12,902 nt of DNA from Ruminococcaceae bacterium UBA5413 (GTDB lineage Bacteria > Bacillota > Clostridia > Oscillospirales > Acutalibacteraceae). How positions within the stretch are numbered: the first letter of the stretch is position 1; every line of letters starts with the position of its first letter. Below are positions 1 through 6,524 of this stretch, piece by piece. A program made the position numbers and the translations under genes. The notes below the pieces were generated by a model. It was given only the letters and a program-made list of their open reading frames with translations. It was not told where the DNA came from and did not search any database. The DNA lies in contig DHNP01000036.1 in NCBI GenBank assembly GCA_002409585.1, positions 1 through 12,902 of the forward strand. The letters are read 5' to 3'.

Positions 1-75
1 CATTTCTTTTCCGGCGTTGACACTTGACAAAGAATTCGGCTACAGCAAATATGGCTGCTGGGACAAAGCAACCCC

Positions 76-121
76 AAAAAGCCGAAACAATCATAGTGAC
101 GAGACACTGTGATTGTTTCGG
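76..121 (-). terminator. Rho-independent terminator downstream of the methyltransferase gene
   Basis: The arms 82-98 and 105-121 form a 17-bp stem (one G-T type pair) around a 6-base loop. Read on the minus strand, the stem is followed by CTTTTT (76-81). It lies about 67 bases past the stop codon of the methyltransferase, so it is the natural end of that transcript. On the plus strand the stem is followed by TAATTTAG, a poor U tract, so the minus-strand reading is preferred. The rest of 1-187 holds no gene I can support. Confidence 0.6.
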
Positions 122-187
122 TAATTTAGTTGCAGCTACTAAAAAAAACCAGGCCGCATTGGCTTGAATACTGCTCTAAAACATATT

Positions 188-925
188 TTATTCGCAGGAT
201 AACGGTTGCATTTGACTTGAATTTTCGTTAGAATGACAATCAACATGGTCCATAATCTTAATTTTAGCTTTCGGAACTTCAAGACCCCAGTTATCCCACC
301 CGAGATAATTCTTTCTGGCAAAAAGCTCAATTTTATTTTGATAGGGGAACATTTTTGTAATGCCATCAATTACTTCCTCTGGCTTTTCACTATGTTTACT
401 CCGCGGCGTCCTTACTAATTGCCGAATATTTCTAGCCCCGCGTGGAGAAGGAATACATCCTTTTTTAAACACTAAACAAAATTCCGTTTGCGATAAAGTG
501 TACCGGCCAGGATTATGCATCATTTTATCCCAGACGAAAGCGACAGTTTTATAATCAAAGCCCCATGCGCTCCCTAACTTCATAGAATTAGATAATTGCG
601 GGCCGGTTGTCCACATAAAAAGTAAACAGTTATTTGCTGCAATGGACTGAACATTTAACGACATAAGCTCTTTAAGTTTAAGTGTTGGATACTTAAATGT
701 TGCGGCACTAATAAATATATTTTTACTAAATCCGATATTTTCTGTCTTAATGCTGGATTTATCATACTGCATTTTTCCACCATAGTCCCATGGCGGATCA
801 GCATAAATAATTTCATATTTTTTTTCTGCAGGAAGAGAAGGGTAAAGTCCGTCAAGAGTGCTTACTTTGGTACGTTTTTTTGCTTCAACGCTGTAAATAG
901 AATAACCAGAGATATTGGAACTCAT
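188..925 (-). CDS. MT-A70-family adenine-N6 DNA methyltransferase (M.MunI-like modification enzyme)
   Basis: The 245-residue product is predicted to methylate adenine in DNA to protect the host from the neighbouring endonuclease. Seen: the catalytic DPPW motif at residues 43-46, an HSEKPEE motif at 178-184, and IELFAR followed by GWDNWG around 199-214. All are typical of MT-A70/M.MunI-type methyltransferases, which bind S-adenosylmethionine through the last block. The ATG at 925 is preceded by AAGGTGAT (932-939) at 6-base spacing. The gene diverges from the controller and endonuclease genes, the layout of a type II restriction-modification system. By association with a MunI-like nuclease its target is inferred to be CAATTG. 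The last 25-30 residues carry no recognised motif. Base composition is A+T rich compared with the genes right of 2000. Family call is firm; specificity is inferred. Confidence 0.9.
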   Translation of the reverse strand: MSSNISGYSIYSVEAKKRTKVSTLDGLYPSLPAEKKYEIIYADPPWDYGGKMQYDKSSIKTENIGFSKNIFISAATFKYPTLKLKELMSLNVQSIAANNCLLFMWTTGPQLSNSMKLGSAWGFDYKTVAFVWDKMMHNPGRYTLSQTEFCLVFKKGCIPSPRGARNIRQLVRTPRSKHSEKPEEVIDGITKMFPYQNKIELFARKNYLGWDNWGLEVPKAKIKIMDHVDCHSNENSSQMQPLSCE

Positions 926-961
926 TACTGCATCACCTTATAATTTTTTTATCGTACTTAT

Positions 962-990
962 ACAATATCATACGCAGAAAAAGAAGTCAA
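962..990 (-). promoter_or_regulatory. Promoter of the methyltransferase gene
   Basis: Read on the minus strand, TTGACT (985-990) is separated by 17 bases from TATTGT (962-967), a good sigma-A-type promoter. It leaves a leader of roughly 30 bases before the start at 925. The -35 hexamer is only about 10 bases from the proposed controller boxes at 1001-1025, so the controller protein could also influence this promoter. Confidence 0.6.
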
Positions 991-1000
991 CAGAATTGTT

Positions 1001-1025
1001 ACTTATAGTCCGTTGCCTTATAAGC
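1001..1025. promoter_or_regulatory. Candidate C-boxes (operator for the restriction controller protein)
   Basis: Two related elements lie side by side: ACTTATAGTC (1001-1010) and CCTTATAAGC (1016-1025), 7 of 10 bases identical at a 15-base offset. Each has a small dyad (ACTtatAGT and CTTATAAG), and CTTATA/TATAAG also forms an inverted repeat across the pair. Controller (C) proteins of type II systems bind paired boxes of this general form. The right box falls where the -35 of the controller promoter should be, as expected for autoregulation. Assignment is by position and resemblance only. Confidence 0.5.
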
Positions 1026-1039
1026 ACTTAATTGTATAT

Positions 1040-1045
1040 TATAAT
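1040..1045 (+). promoter_or_regulatory. -10 element of the controller/endonuclease promoter
   Basis: TATAAT at 1040-1045 is a perfect -10 hexamer about 19 bases before the controller start codon. The -35 region is poor: at 17-base spacing it reads CTTATA, inside the right C-box, and TTGCCT at 1014-1019 would need a 20-base spacer. A weak -35 overlapped by an activator box fits a promoter that needs its own controller protein for full activity. Confidence 0.45.
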
Positions 1046-1063
1046 TTGAAAGGCAGATGGCGT

Positions 1064-1270
1064 ATGATAAGACAGAAATTTGGAGAGCGCATAAAATCAA
1101 TGCGGAGGAAAAAAGGCCTGAGTCAAGAGAAATTCGCATTACTGATAAATATGGACAGGACGTATTATGCTTCAGTTGAATCCGGGAAAAGAAATGTCTC
1201 TATAGACAATATAAAGAAAATTGCGGATGGATTAGAAGTAAGTGTAGGGGAACTTTTTAAGGGATTATAA
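1064..1270 (+). CDS. XRE-family controller (C) protein of the restriction-modification system
   Basis: The 68-residue protein is almost entirely one helix-turn-helix domain. The stretch LSQEKFALL...TYYASVESGKRNVS (about 19-47) closely fits the C-protein pattern, in which the recognition helix is followed by E-x-G-x-RN-x-S. Such proteins bind boxes upstream of their own gene, activate C and R transcription at low level and repress at high level, which delays nuclease production until the DNA is methylated. The ATG at 1064 is preferred over an upstream TTG at 1013 because it gives the usual C-protein length, starts at the domain boundary and lies downstream of the -10; AAAGG at 1049-1053 is a modest ribosome site. 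The endonuclease start follows 10 bases after its stop, so the two are co-transcribed. Confidence 0.88.
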   Translation: MIRQKFGERIKSMRRKKGLSQEKFALLINMDRTYYASVESGKRNVSIDNIKKIADGLEVSVGELFKGL

Positions 1271-1280
1271 GGAGTATTTT

Positions 1281-1889
1281 ATGGGAAAGGCAGAGTTAAG
1301 CGGTAGGGGTATTTGGCAAGATGTTAGTGGGTTAAAAGCATCTACGGCAGAACAGAATTTCTATAGTGTATTTAAAAAAGCATTTAATGGAACATCGTAT
1401 AAACTTTATGAGAAACCAACGCATCTTAAAAATCTTTATGCAAGTGTCATTTTACCGAAAGAAGTTTTAGAAAACATATATAATCCTCCGATTGATTTAA
1501 AACATACGCAGTGGGGGATTTCCCCCGATTTCGCCATAAAAAATCTTCGTACAGGTAAAATATTGTTTGGGGAAATAAAACGTCAAGATGGCTGGGTAGA
1601 AGGGAAAAAGCCTAGCGCTGGGAGAGGTAATGCACATGAACGATTGTGTAAACTATTTACGCCTGGGTTGATAAAAGCTTTAAGAAAAGTCGGTGGGATT
1701 ATAAGCACAGAAATATTACCATTTTGGGTTGTGTTTGAAGGCGATATTACCCGTGACCCGAAAAGAGTAAGGGAAATTGCCTTTTGGTTTGATAAATATA
1801 AATACAATTATTTTATGTGGCGCCCGAATGAATCGAGTGATAAACTTGTAAAACATTTTATAGAACATTTAAAACCATATTTAGACTAA
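1281..1889 (+). CDS. MunI-like type II restriction endonuclease (PD-(D/E)XK fold)
   Basis: The 202-residue protein has the length known for MunI. The active-site block is visible as P82-D83 ... E98-I-K100; D83 and E98 are the catalytic carboxylates reported for MunI, at identical numbers. GRGNAHER (114-121) contains the GNAxER element shared by MunI and EcoRI, which in EcoRI contacts the AATT core. It is therefore inferred to be a homodimeric nuclease cutting CAATTG. Its ribosome site AAGGAG (1269-1274) overlaps the controller stop codon, suggesting translational coupling. The gene is A+T rich: one 60-base line sampled at 1381-1440 has about 28% G+C, against about 58% for one sampled at 4621-4680 in dgoD. 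This points to horizontal acquisition. No frameshift or lost catalytic residue is visible, so the enzyme is probably active. Confidence 0.92.
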   Translation: MGKAELSGRGIWQDVSGLKASTAEQNFYSVFKKAFNGTSYKLYEKPTHLKNLYASVILPKEVLENIYNPPIDLKHTQWGISPDFAIKNLRTGKILFGEIKRQDGWVEGKKPSAGRGNAHERLCKLFTPGLIKALRKVGGIISTEILPFWVVFEGDITRDPKRVREIAFWFDKYKYNYFMWRPNESSDKLVKHFIEHLKPYLD

Positions 1890-1913
1890 TAATATATCTT
1901 TAAAATTCTAAGT

Positions 1914-1956
1914 AATCGCACACATATATCATTATTGAAGATATATATGTGCGATT
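1914..1956. terminator. Hairpin between convergent endonuclease and M14 peptidase genes
   Basis: Arms AATCGCACACATATATC (1914-1930) and its near-complement at 1940-1956 pair at 16 of 17 positions around a 9-base loop. It sits between two genes that converge (stops at 1889 and 1999), the usual place for a shared terminator. Neither side has a long U tract (TTTATAG on the plus side), so termination efficiency is uncertain. It may also mark the right boundary of the restriction-modification island. Confidence 0.5.
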
Positions 1957-1998
1957 TATAGTATACGCAGATGGGGCCAGATGAGAAAAATATTAATT

Positions 1999-3279
1999 TT
2001 ACTTTAAACTGGCCTGGGCCGCATAAAGGAGCATGCCCGTATTGTCATTATAGATGTGCGCGAGCTGTGAAATGGGCAGCGGATTTACACCGCGGCCTAC
2101 TTCTACGGTATATCCTGGCCGGCGAAATTCTTTAGTAAACCAGTCCTTATAACCGGCGTATGAAGATATGCCGCTTGCCTTTTCGAGCGCATAACCGCTT
2201 ATTTCTGAAAGGCGCAGCCCGATAGTTTTAGCCTGGGGCGGAGCCATATCCATAAAGTCACGGTAAATGACTTCGCCCTGTGAATGGTAGGCAAGCGCGA
2301 GACTGCAGCCGCTATTGCGCGTAAGGCGCACCATCGCCTTTGTTTCCGGTTCGGAAACCGGGTAAGGCCCGGAGTACCGCGTAGGCCCCGGCCCGGTTAT
2401 GCCGAGCGCCTCTGCTGCTTCTTTTGACTCTTCCCATGCGGCATCGTAGTTGTGGTTTATATCTACGCCGCGTATGTTTGCCTCCCAGTTGTGCGAAAAA
2501 TCAGTACTGCCGTTGTTCCACCGTATAAGGCTGCTGTAGTAGGGGTTGGAGGAGGAAAGGCCGTCTATGACGAGGTCTACCCCGTCGGGGTTTACCATCG
2601 GTACTATGTAAATGATTGTTTTACTCCATAATCCGCTTAAATCCTGACCTTTTAACTGTTTACCGAAGGCACGCGCCCTAAGGTATTCCTCGGTAAATTT
2701 CATAAGGACCGTTGAAGTTATCCACTCAAGCGCGTGATGCGCCGCGTTGTAAAACACATGGTGCGGGCCGGCGCCCATTTTAATGTAAAAAAGCGTCTTG
2801 CCAAGCACGCTGTAACCGGCGGTGCCTATCTGAAGGAAAGGGTACCGCGCTTTAAGGCCGCTTATATTTCTCATCATTATACTGTATGTATAATTCACAT
2901 CAGTAGATACAACGTCATAGTCGTAAGGGACTTTTATTCTGCTGCCGACCATCAGATTTTCCGGGCTTTCCGTAGGGTTTGCCGCTATAATGGCGGCAGG
3001 GTCCGTTTTATATTTACGCGCTATTTTGTACACTGTGTCGCCCATACGCACCGTATAAACATCGTAGCCGAGCAAAAAGCTGTGCAGCGGCCGCCATGTG
3101 CTTCCGCCGATAACCCCGTCCGCCTCAAGGCCGAACCTCCGCTGGAACTCAGTGACGGCTTTTTTTGTCTGTTCCCCAAAAATCCCGTCAACTCCACCGA
3201 CGCTGTAACCGGCCTTTTTAAGTGCGGACTGCACCTCCATAACGTCGCTTCCCGCAGAGCCTAAGCGTAAAATCCTCAT
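1999..3279 (-). CDS. M14-family gamma-D-glutamyl-diamino-acid peptidase-like protein with PG-binding and LysM domains
   Basis: The 426-residue protein has three parts. Residues about 5-65 form a peptidoglycan-binding type 1 domain (GSAGSDV...LQ-type repeat, DGIFGEQT, ADGVIG). Residues about 73-118 form a LysM domain (YTVRMGDTVYKIARKY...IKVP). Residues about 128-425 form a zinc carboxypeptidase domain. Zinc ligands are H182 and E185 (HALE) and H332 (YHSQG); the general base is E393 (YTVEVGRG), and DINHNYD at 273-279 is the substrate-binding region. Proteins with this build cut the D-Glu-(meso-diaminopimelate) bond of cell-wall peptides. No N-terminal signal peptide is visible, which suits action inside the cell, in the forespore/mother cell, or on recycled wall peptides. 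The ATG at 3279 has GGAGG (3286-3290) at 6-base spacing. The 213 bases upstream (3280-3492) hold only the dgo-operon terminator; no convincing promoter was found. Confidence 0.88.
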   Translation of the reverse strand: MRILRLGSAGSDVMEVQSALKKAGYSVGGVDGIFGEQTKKAVTEFQRRFGLEADGVIGGSTWRPLHSFLLGYDVYTVRMGDTVYKIARKYKTDPAAIIAANPTESPENLMVGSRIKVPYDYDVVSTDVNYTYSIMMRNISGLKARYPFLQIGTAGYSVLGKTLFYIKMGAGPHHVFYNAAHHALEWITSTVLMKFTEEYLRARAFGKQLKGQDLSGLWSKTIIYIVPMVNPDGVDLVIDGLSSSNPYYSSLIRWNNGSTDFSHNWEANIRGVDINHNYDAAWEESKEAAEALGITGPGPTRYSGPYPVSEPETKAMVRLTRNSGCSLALAYHSQGEVIYRDFMDMAPPQAKTIGLRLSEISGYALEKASGISSYAGYKDWFTKEFRRPGYTVEVGRGVNPLPISQLAHIYNDNTGMLLYAAQASLK

Positions 3280-3413
3280 CTCGCTCCTCCCTTTTGCATT
3301 AGGTTTGCCAAAAATGTGCCTGATATTATTTATATGCCGCGTTTTGGCACGTCATGTGGAAACAGCATAAAGAGGGCATTTTTTTATGCGTGTTATGTAT
3401 TGGTTTTACACAT

Positions 3414-3451
3414 AAAAAACCGCGCCGGTTTAATTTTCCGGTACGGTTTTT
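3414..3451 (-). terminator. Terminator of the dehydrogenase-dgoD-lactonase operon
   Basis: AAAAACCGCGCCGG (3415-3428) pairs with CCGGTACGGTTTTT (3438-3451) around a 9-base loop, with one mismatch and one G-T type pair. On the minus strand a run of six T follows the stem. It lies about 40 bases past the lactonase stop. The symmetric A/T tracts mean it could work in both directions, but no plus-strand gene precedes it. Confidence 0.75.
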
Positions 3452-3492
3452 GTATATTTATATATAATAATTACAATTAGTATAGTAAATAC

Positions 3493-4392
3493 CTAAATAT
3501 CTGCCTCATATTCACAGATTCCCTCATATCCTGTCGCAGCGTAAAAAATTTCACCGCCGATATATTCACCGTTTTTCCCAAAACCTTTTTCATCTCCGCC
3601 CATAGATGCCGTAGTTATGAAAAGGGTGGAAAAATCCCTGCCGCCGAAACATACGCTTGAAACCTGCTTCGCGGGCACGTCGATTTTTTCTTCAACTTCA
3701 CCGCCGGGGCTGAGGCGCAGCACGGCGCCGCCGTTCCAGCAGGCAACCCAAAGGTGTCCTTCACTGTCTGCCGTCATGCCGTCAGGCTCGCCTGAATCCG
3801 GCGGCATACGGAAAAATATTTTACCGTTTGATATAGCGCCGCTCTGTACGTCGTAATCGTATGCGCTGATTTCTTTCGCTGCGGAGTCAACGTGGTAAAA
3901 ACGCCTGCCGCCGTCCGTAAACGCCATGCCGTTTGATATGCCGAGGTGCTCTTTTAATTTTACCGGGCTGCTGCCTTTGCAGAAGCTGTAAAGGACGCCT
4001 TCGGCGTTGTTTTCACGCTTGCTTCCGGAGATAAGCCTGCCGCGCGGGCCGCATATCGCATCGTTAAAGCGCTCGCCGGCAATGTAAGGTACGGCGAATA
4101 CTTTTTTAATGTGTGAAGGGTCGAACCCGCCGCAGCTGAAAGGGACTTCAAGCACTTCGCCCTCAGTGCAGAGTACCAGCGCACCGCCGGTTGAAAATGC
4201 GAAAGCCCCTATTTGGCTTTTTATTTCTATTTCCGTTCGAATGTCTTGAACTTCGGGAGAATATGAAAAAATGCGGCCGCCGACAATGTCAGCCCAAAAA
4301 AGCCTTTGCAGCTTTCGGTTCCAAAGCGGGTTTTCACCGAGCGTACACGCTGCGTTTTTTATACTTTTTGGTTTTAGCGTTGTGCTTACCAT
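3493..4392 (-). CDS. SMP-30/gluconolactonase-family sugar lactonase
   Basis: The 299-residue protein fits the six-bladed SMP-30/regucalcin/gluconolactonase family, metal-dependent enzymes that open aldonolactones to aldonic acids. Seen: GENPLW at 19-24 with metal ligand E20, ERFNDA at 107-112, GISNGMAF at 151-158 with ligand N154, and EPDGM at 202-206 with the catalytic/metal D204. It is the third gene of the minus-strand operon. Its ATG at 4392 overlaps the dgoD stop by 7 bases (ATGGTAA), so translation is coupled. Between a sugar dehydrogenase and galactonate dehydratase it most plausibly hydrolyses the lactone made by the SDR enzyme; D-galactono-lactone is the inferred substrate, but family members are promiscuous. 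It has no signal peptide and should be cytosolic. Confidence 0.87.
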   Translation of the reverse strand: MVSTTLKPKSIKNAACTLGENPLWNRKLQRLFWADIVGGRIFSYSPEVQDIRTEIEIKSQIGAFAFSTGGALVLCTEGEVLEVPFSCGGFDPSHIKKVFAVPYIAGERFNDAICGPRGRLISGSKRENNAEGVLYSFCKGSSPVKLKEHLGISNGMAFTDGGRRFYHVDSAAKEISAYDYDVQSGAISNGKIFFRMPPDSGEPDGMTADSEGHLWVACWNGGAVLRLSPGGEVEEKIDVPAKQVSSVCFGGRDFSTLFITTASMGGDEKGFGKNGEYIGGEIFYAATGYEGICEYEADI

Positions 4393-5534
4393 TCCGCAAC
4401 ACTTCCGTCGTCGAGAGTAAACACCGGATTTTTCCAGTGATGGCTTGCTTTTGCGGCTTCCCTTACGCTATCTTCGTCGACTTCTACACCGAGGCCGGGC
4501 AGAGTAAACAGGTCAGCGTAACCGCCTTTATATAAGAACACGTCGGTATTTTTAATATATCCGCCGATTTCCTTACCTTTGTTGTAGGCCATGCCGATGC
4601 TTTGCTCCTGTATGCACGCGTTTATGGAGGCAAAGTCAACCTGCAGGCATGAGGCAAGGGCTACGGGGCCTAACGGGCAGTGCGGCGCGAGCGCCACGTC
4701 AAAAGCTTCCGCCATGGAGGCTATCCTGCGCACTTCTGAAATGCCGCCTGCGTGGCAGAGGTCCGGCTGGATTATATCGACTGAACCGGATGTTAAAAGG
4801 CGCTTGAAGTCCCAGCGGCTGAAGCACCGTTCGCCGGTTGCAAGCGGTATGGGTGAAAAACGGTGCAGCTCCGCGAAGACCTCTTCATTTTCTATAAGTA
4901 CGGGTTCCTCGACAAATAGCAGTTTGAAAGGCTCAAGCTCACGTAAAAGTTCGCGCGCCATAGCTTTATGAACCCTGCCGTGGAAGTCAACGGCTATTTC
5001 AAGGTTAAAGCCGACTTTGTCCCTTATGGCCTGTATTTTTCCGAGCAGTTTGTCCATTTCGTCGTGGCTTGTTATAAAGCCGGTTTTGCCTACGCCTATC
5101 ATTTTTACGGCACTGAAGCCGTCAGCTTTTTTTTCAGCGGCGCACGCGGCGGCCTGCTCCGGCGTGTCGGAGTTTATCCAGCTGTAAACGCGCATGCGGT
5201 CGCGGACTTTGCCGCCTATAAGCTGGTACACCGGCACTCCGAGGTCTTTGCCTTTGATGTCCCAGAGCGCCTGGTCTATGCCTGAGAGCGCGCTGTTAAG
5301 TACAGGCCCGCCCCTGTAAAACCCGCCGCGGTAGACAGTCTGCCATATGCTTTCTACATCGCGCGGGTCTTTGCCCATAAAATACGGCTCCAATTCATGT
5401 ACGGCGGCCTCCACGGTATCAGCGCGCCCCTCAACGATGGGTTCGCCCCAGCCGACGAATCCGTCATCGGTTTCAAGCCTCAGAAACAGCCACCTTGGCG
5501 GTACTTTAAAAAGCTCGCATGCTTTAATTTTCAT
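4386..5534 (-). CDS. dgoD: D-galactonate dehydratase
   Basis: The 382-residue protein matches the E. coli DgoD length and pattern end to end, from the PPRW near the start to the final SVAEW. It is an enolase-superfamily (mandelate racemase subgroup) enzyme that removes water from D-galactonate to give 2-keto-3-deoxy-D-galactonate. Magnesium ligands D183, E209 and E235 and catalytic residues H185 and H285 are in place, in VDFHGR, FVEEP, TGER and APHCPLGP. The ATG at 5534 overlaps the preceding dehydrogenase stop (ATGA) and has GGAGGG at 5541-5546. It is the most specific member of the operon and is the reason the pathway is read as galactonate catabolism. Confusion with other acid-sugar dehydratases is unlikely because the similarity covers the whole length. 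Confidence 0.94.
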   Translation of the reverse strand: MKIKACELFKVPPRWLFLRLETDDGFVGWGEPIVEGRADTVEAAVHELEPYFMGKDPRDVESIWQTVYRGGFYRGGPVLNSALSGIDQALWDIKGKDLGVPVYQLIGGKVRDRMRVYSWINSDTPEQAAACAAEKKADGFSAVKMIGVGKTGFITSHDEMDKLLGKIQAIRDKVGFNLEIAVDFHGRVHKAMARELLRELEPFKLLFVEEPVLIENEEVFAELHRFSPIPLATGERCFSRWDFKRLLTSGSVDIIQPDLCHAGGISEVRRIASMAEAFDVALAPHCPLGPVALASCLQVDFASINACIQEQSIGMAYNKGKEIGGYIKNTDVFLYKGGYADLFTLPGLGVEVDEDSVREAAKASHHWKNPVFTLDDGSVAEW

Positions 5535-6328
5535 TTTGAGCCCTCCGAACCGTACAGGTTTCCATCAGTACCGTAAAGGTAATTTTCAGGCACTATGGGC
5601 AGAAGCGCCCCGCCGTCAACCGTTACGCAGCTGCCGGTCATGTATGCCGCGCCGTCTGAAGCAAGGAAACATACGGTCTTTGCTATTTCCTCGGGCTTTG
5701 CGAAACGCTTCAGAGGTATGCGCGGGCAGGCGTCGAAGATAGGCCCGCTTTTGTCCCACCCTACGTCGGTGTAGCCTGGCTCCACGGTTATTATCCTTAT
5801 ACCGTACTTTGCAAGCTCCATAGCGGCATTCCTGCCGAACTTTGTAAGCGCCGCCTTGGCGGAACCGTAAACGGATGCGTCTGGCCAGCAGCCGTCGGCA
5901 TGGTTTGAAGATATATTTATTATAAGGCCGCGCTTTTTTTCCTCGGCCATTTTACGTGCCGCGGCCTGCGCGCAGAAAAACGCGGCTTTGCAGTCGGTGG
6001 CAAAGACGCTGTCCCACATTTCTTCCGTAACGTCTAAAAATGGCGCGAACCGGCTTACGCCGGCATTGTTCACCAAAAGGTCAATACCCCCGAAAACTTC
6101 AAAAAATCTGCCGAACAGCTCCCTGCGTCCGTCGGCCGATGAAATATCCGCGTGTATGCAGACGGCTTTTGCGCCGTTTTCACGTACCTTTGCGGCAGTC
6201 TTTTCTGCCTTTTCCTTATCGTTGAGATAGTTTACGCCTATGTCGTAACCATGCATTGAAAGCTCGACAGCTATAGCGCTGCCGATACCCTTGGCCGAGC
6301 CTGTTACGAGCGCGGTTTTCCTTTCCAT
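5531..6328 (-). CDS. SDR-family NAD(P)-dependent sugar dehydrogenase
   Basis: The 265-residue protein is a classical short-chain dehydrogenase/reductase: TGSAKGIG cofactor motif near the N-terminus, NNAG in the middle, catalytic Ser in INISSN and Y-x-x-x-K in VYGSAK, and a closing VTVDGG. The ATG at 6328 is chosen over one at 6379 because it has AAGGAGG (6336-6342) at 7-base spacing and begins directly at the Rossmann fold; the longer version would translate the operator and the expected transcription start. As first gene upstream of dgoD and a lactonase, it is inferred to oxidise the pyranose sugar (galactose or a related aldose) to its lactone. Sequence alone cannot exclude a ketogluconate or acyl-ACP reductase role. 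About 20 residues follow VDGG and include the imperfect repeat YGTDGNL/YGSEGSK, longer than the usual SDR tail. Confidence 0.85.
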   Translation of the reverse strand: MERKTALVTGSAKGIGSAIAVELSMHGYDIGVNYLNDKEKAEKTAAKVRENGAKAVCIHADISSADGRRELFGRFFEVFGGIDLLVNNAGVSRFAPFLDVTEEMWDSVFATDCKAAFFCAQAAARKMAEEKKRGLIINISSNHADGCWPDASVYGSAKAALTKFGRNAAMELAKYGIRIITVEPGYTDVGWDKSGPIFDACPRIPLKRFAKPEEIAKTVCFLASDGAAYMTGSCVTVDGGALLPIVPENYLYGTDGNLYGSEGSK

Positions 6329-6357
6329 GCAAGTGCCTCCTTGCCATTTTATAATAT

Positions 6358-6374
6358 TGTTAACGTTAACGCAA
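6358..6374. promoter_or_regulatory. Operator 1, LacI-family-like, at the minus-strand operon start
   Basis: TGTTAACGTTAACGCAA contains the perfect 12-bp palindrome GTTAACGTTAAC (6359-6370) with a central CG, the hallmark of LacI/GalR-family operators. It begins just downstream of the minus-strand -10 at 6380-6385, covering the expected transcription start. A 17-base copy with one difference lies at 6525-6541. Confidence 0.7.
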
Positions 6375-6379
6375 TTCAT

Positions 6380-6407
6380 ATTATACGATGTATTTTTATA
6401 TTTTCAA
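6380..6407 (-). promoter_or_regulatory. Promoter of the dehydrogenase-dgoD-lactonase operon
   Basis: On the minus strand, TTGAAA (6402-6407) and a perfect TATAAT (6380-6385) are separated by 16 bases. Transcription would start near 6373, inside operator 1, giving a leader of about 45 bases before the SDR start. The flanking 6386-6480 is extremely A+T rich and could act as UP elements for both divergent promoters. Confidence 0.65.
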
Positions 6408-6490
6408 TTAAAATAATGAATAATAAATATAATTTAATATAAATATATAGCCATTTTTATTAAAATAGTTTATATAATGCGAAAGAAAGA

Positions 6491-6519
6491 TTGACTTTTG
6501 GGTATATACGTAATATAAT
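6491..6519 (+). promoter_or_regulatory. Promoter of the kinase-aldolase operon
   Basis: TTGACT (6491-6496) and TATAAT (6514-6519) are separated by exactly 17 bases, a near-consensus sigma-A promoter. The start would fall near 6526, at the left edge of operator 2, leaving a leader of about 55 bases to the kinase ATG at 6581. Confidence 0.75.
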
Positions 6520-6524
6520 CTATA

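Noticed and set aside
2..112. Plus-strand frame open from the left edge to a TGA at 110-112
   Set aside because: Only 36 codons, stop lies inside the hairpin arm, no recognisable motif; not enough to call a truncated gene.
971..1971. Nine-base direct repeat ATACGCAGA at 971-979 and 1963-1971 as possible island ends
   Set aside because: Too short to be significant, and the left copy lies between the methylase and controller genes rather than outside the cassette.
2734..3264. Plus-strand 176-codon open frame
   Set aside because: Lies wholly inside the M14 peptidase gene on the opposite strand, with no family motif; a shadow of that gene.
3300..3350. Possible promoter (TATAAA-like element) for the M14 gene
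   Set aside because: No -35 at a proper distance and no clear fit to sporulation sigma-factor sites; too weak to annotate.
3365..3389. Small hairpin GCATAAA/TTTATGC upstream of the M14 gene
   Set aside because: Seven A-T-rich pairs with a large loop next to a T run; likely chance in an A+T-rich spacer.
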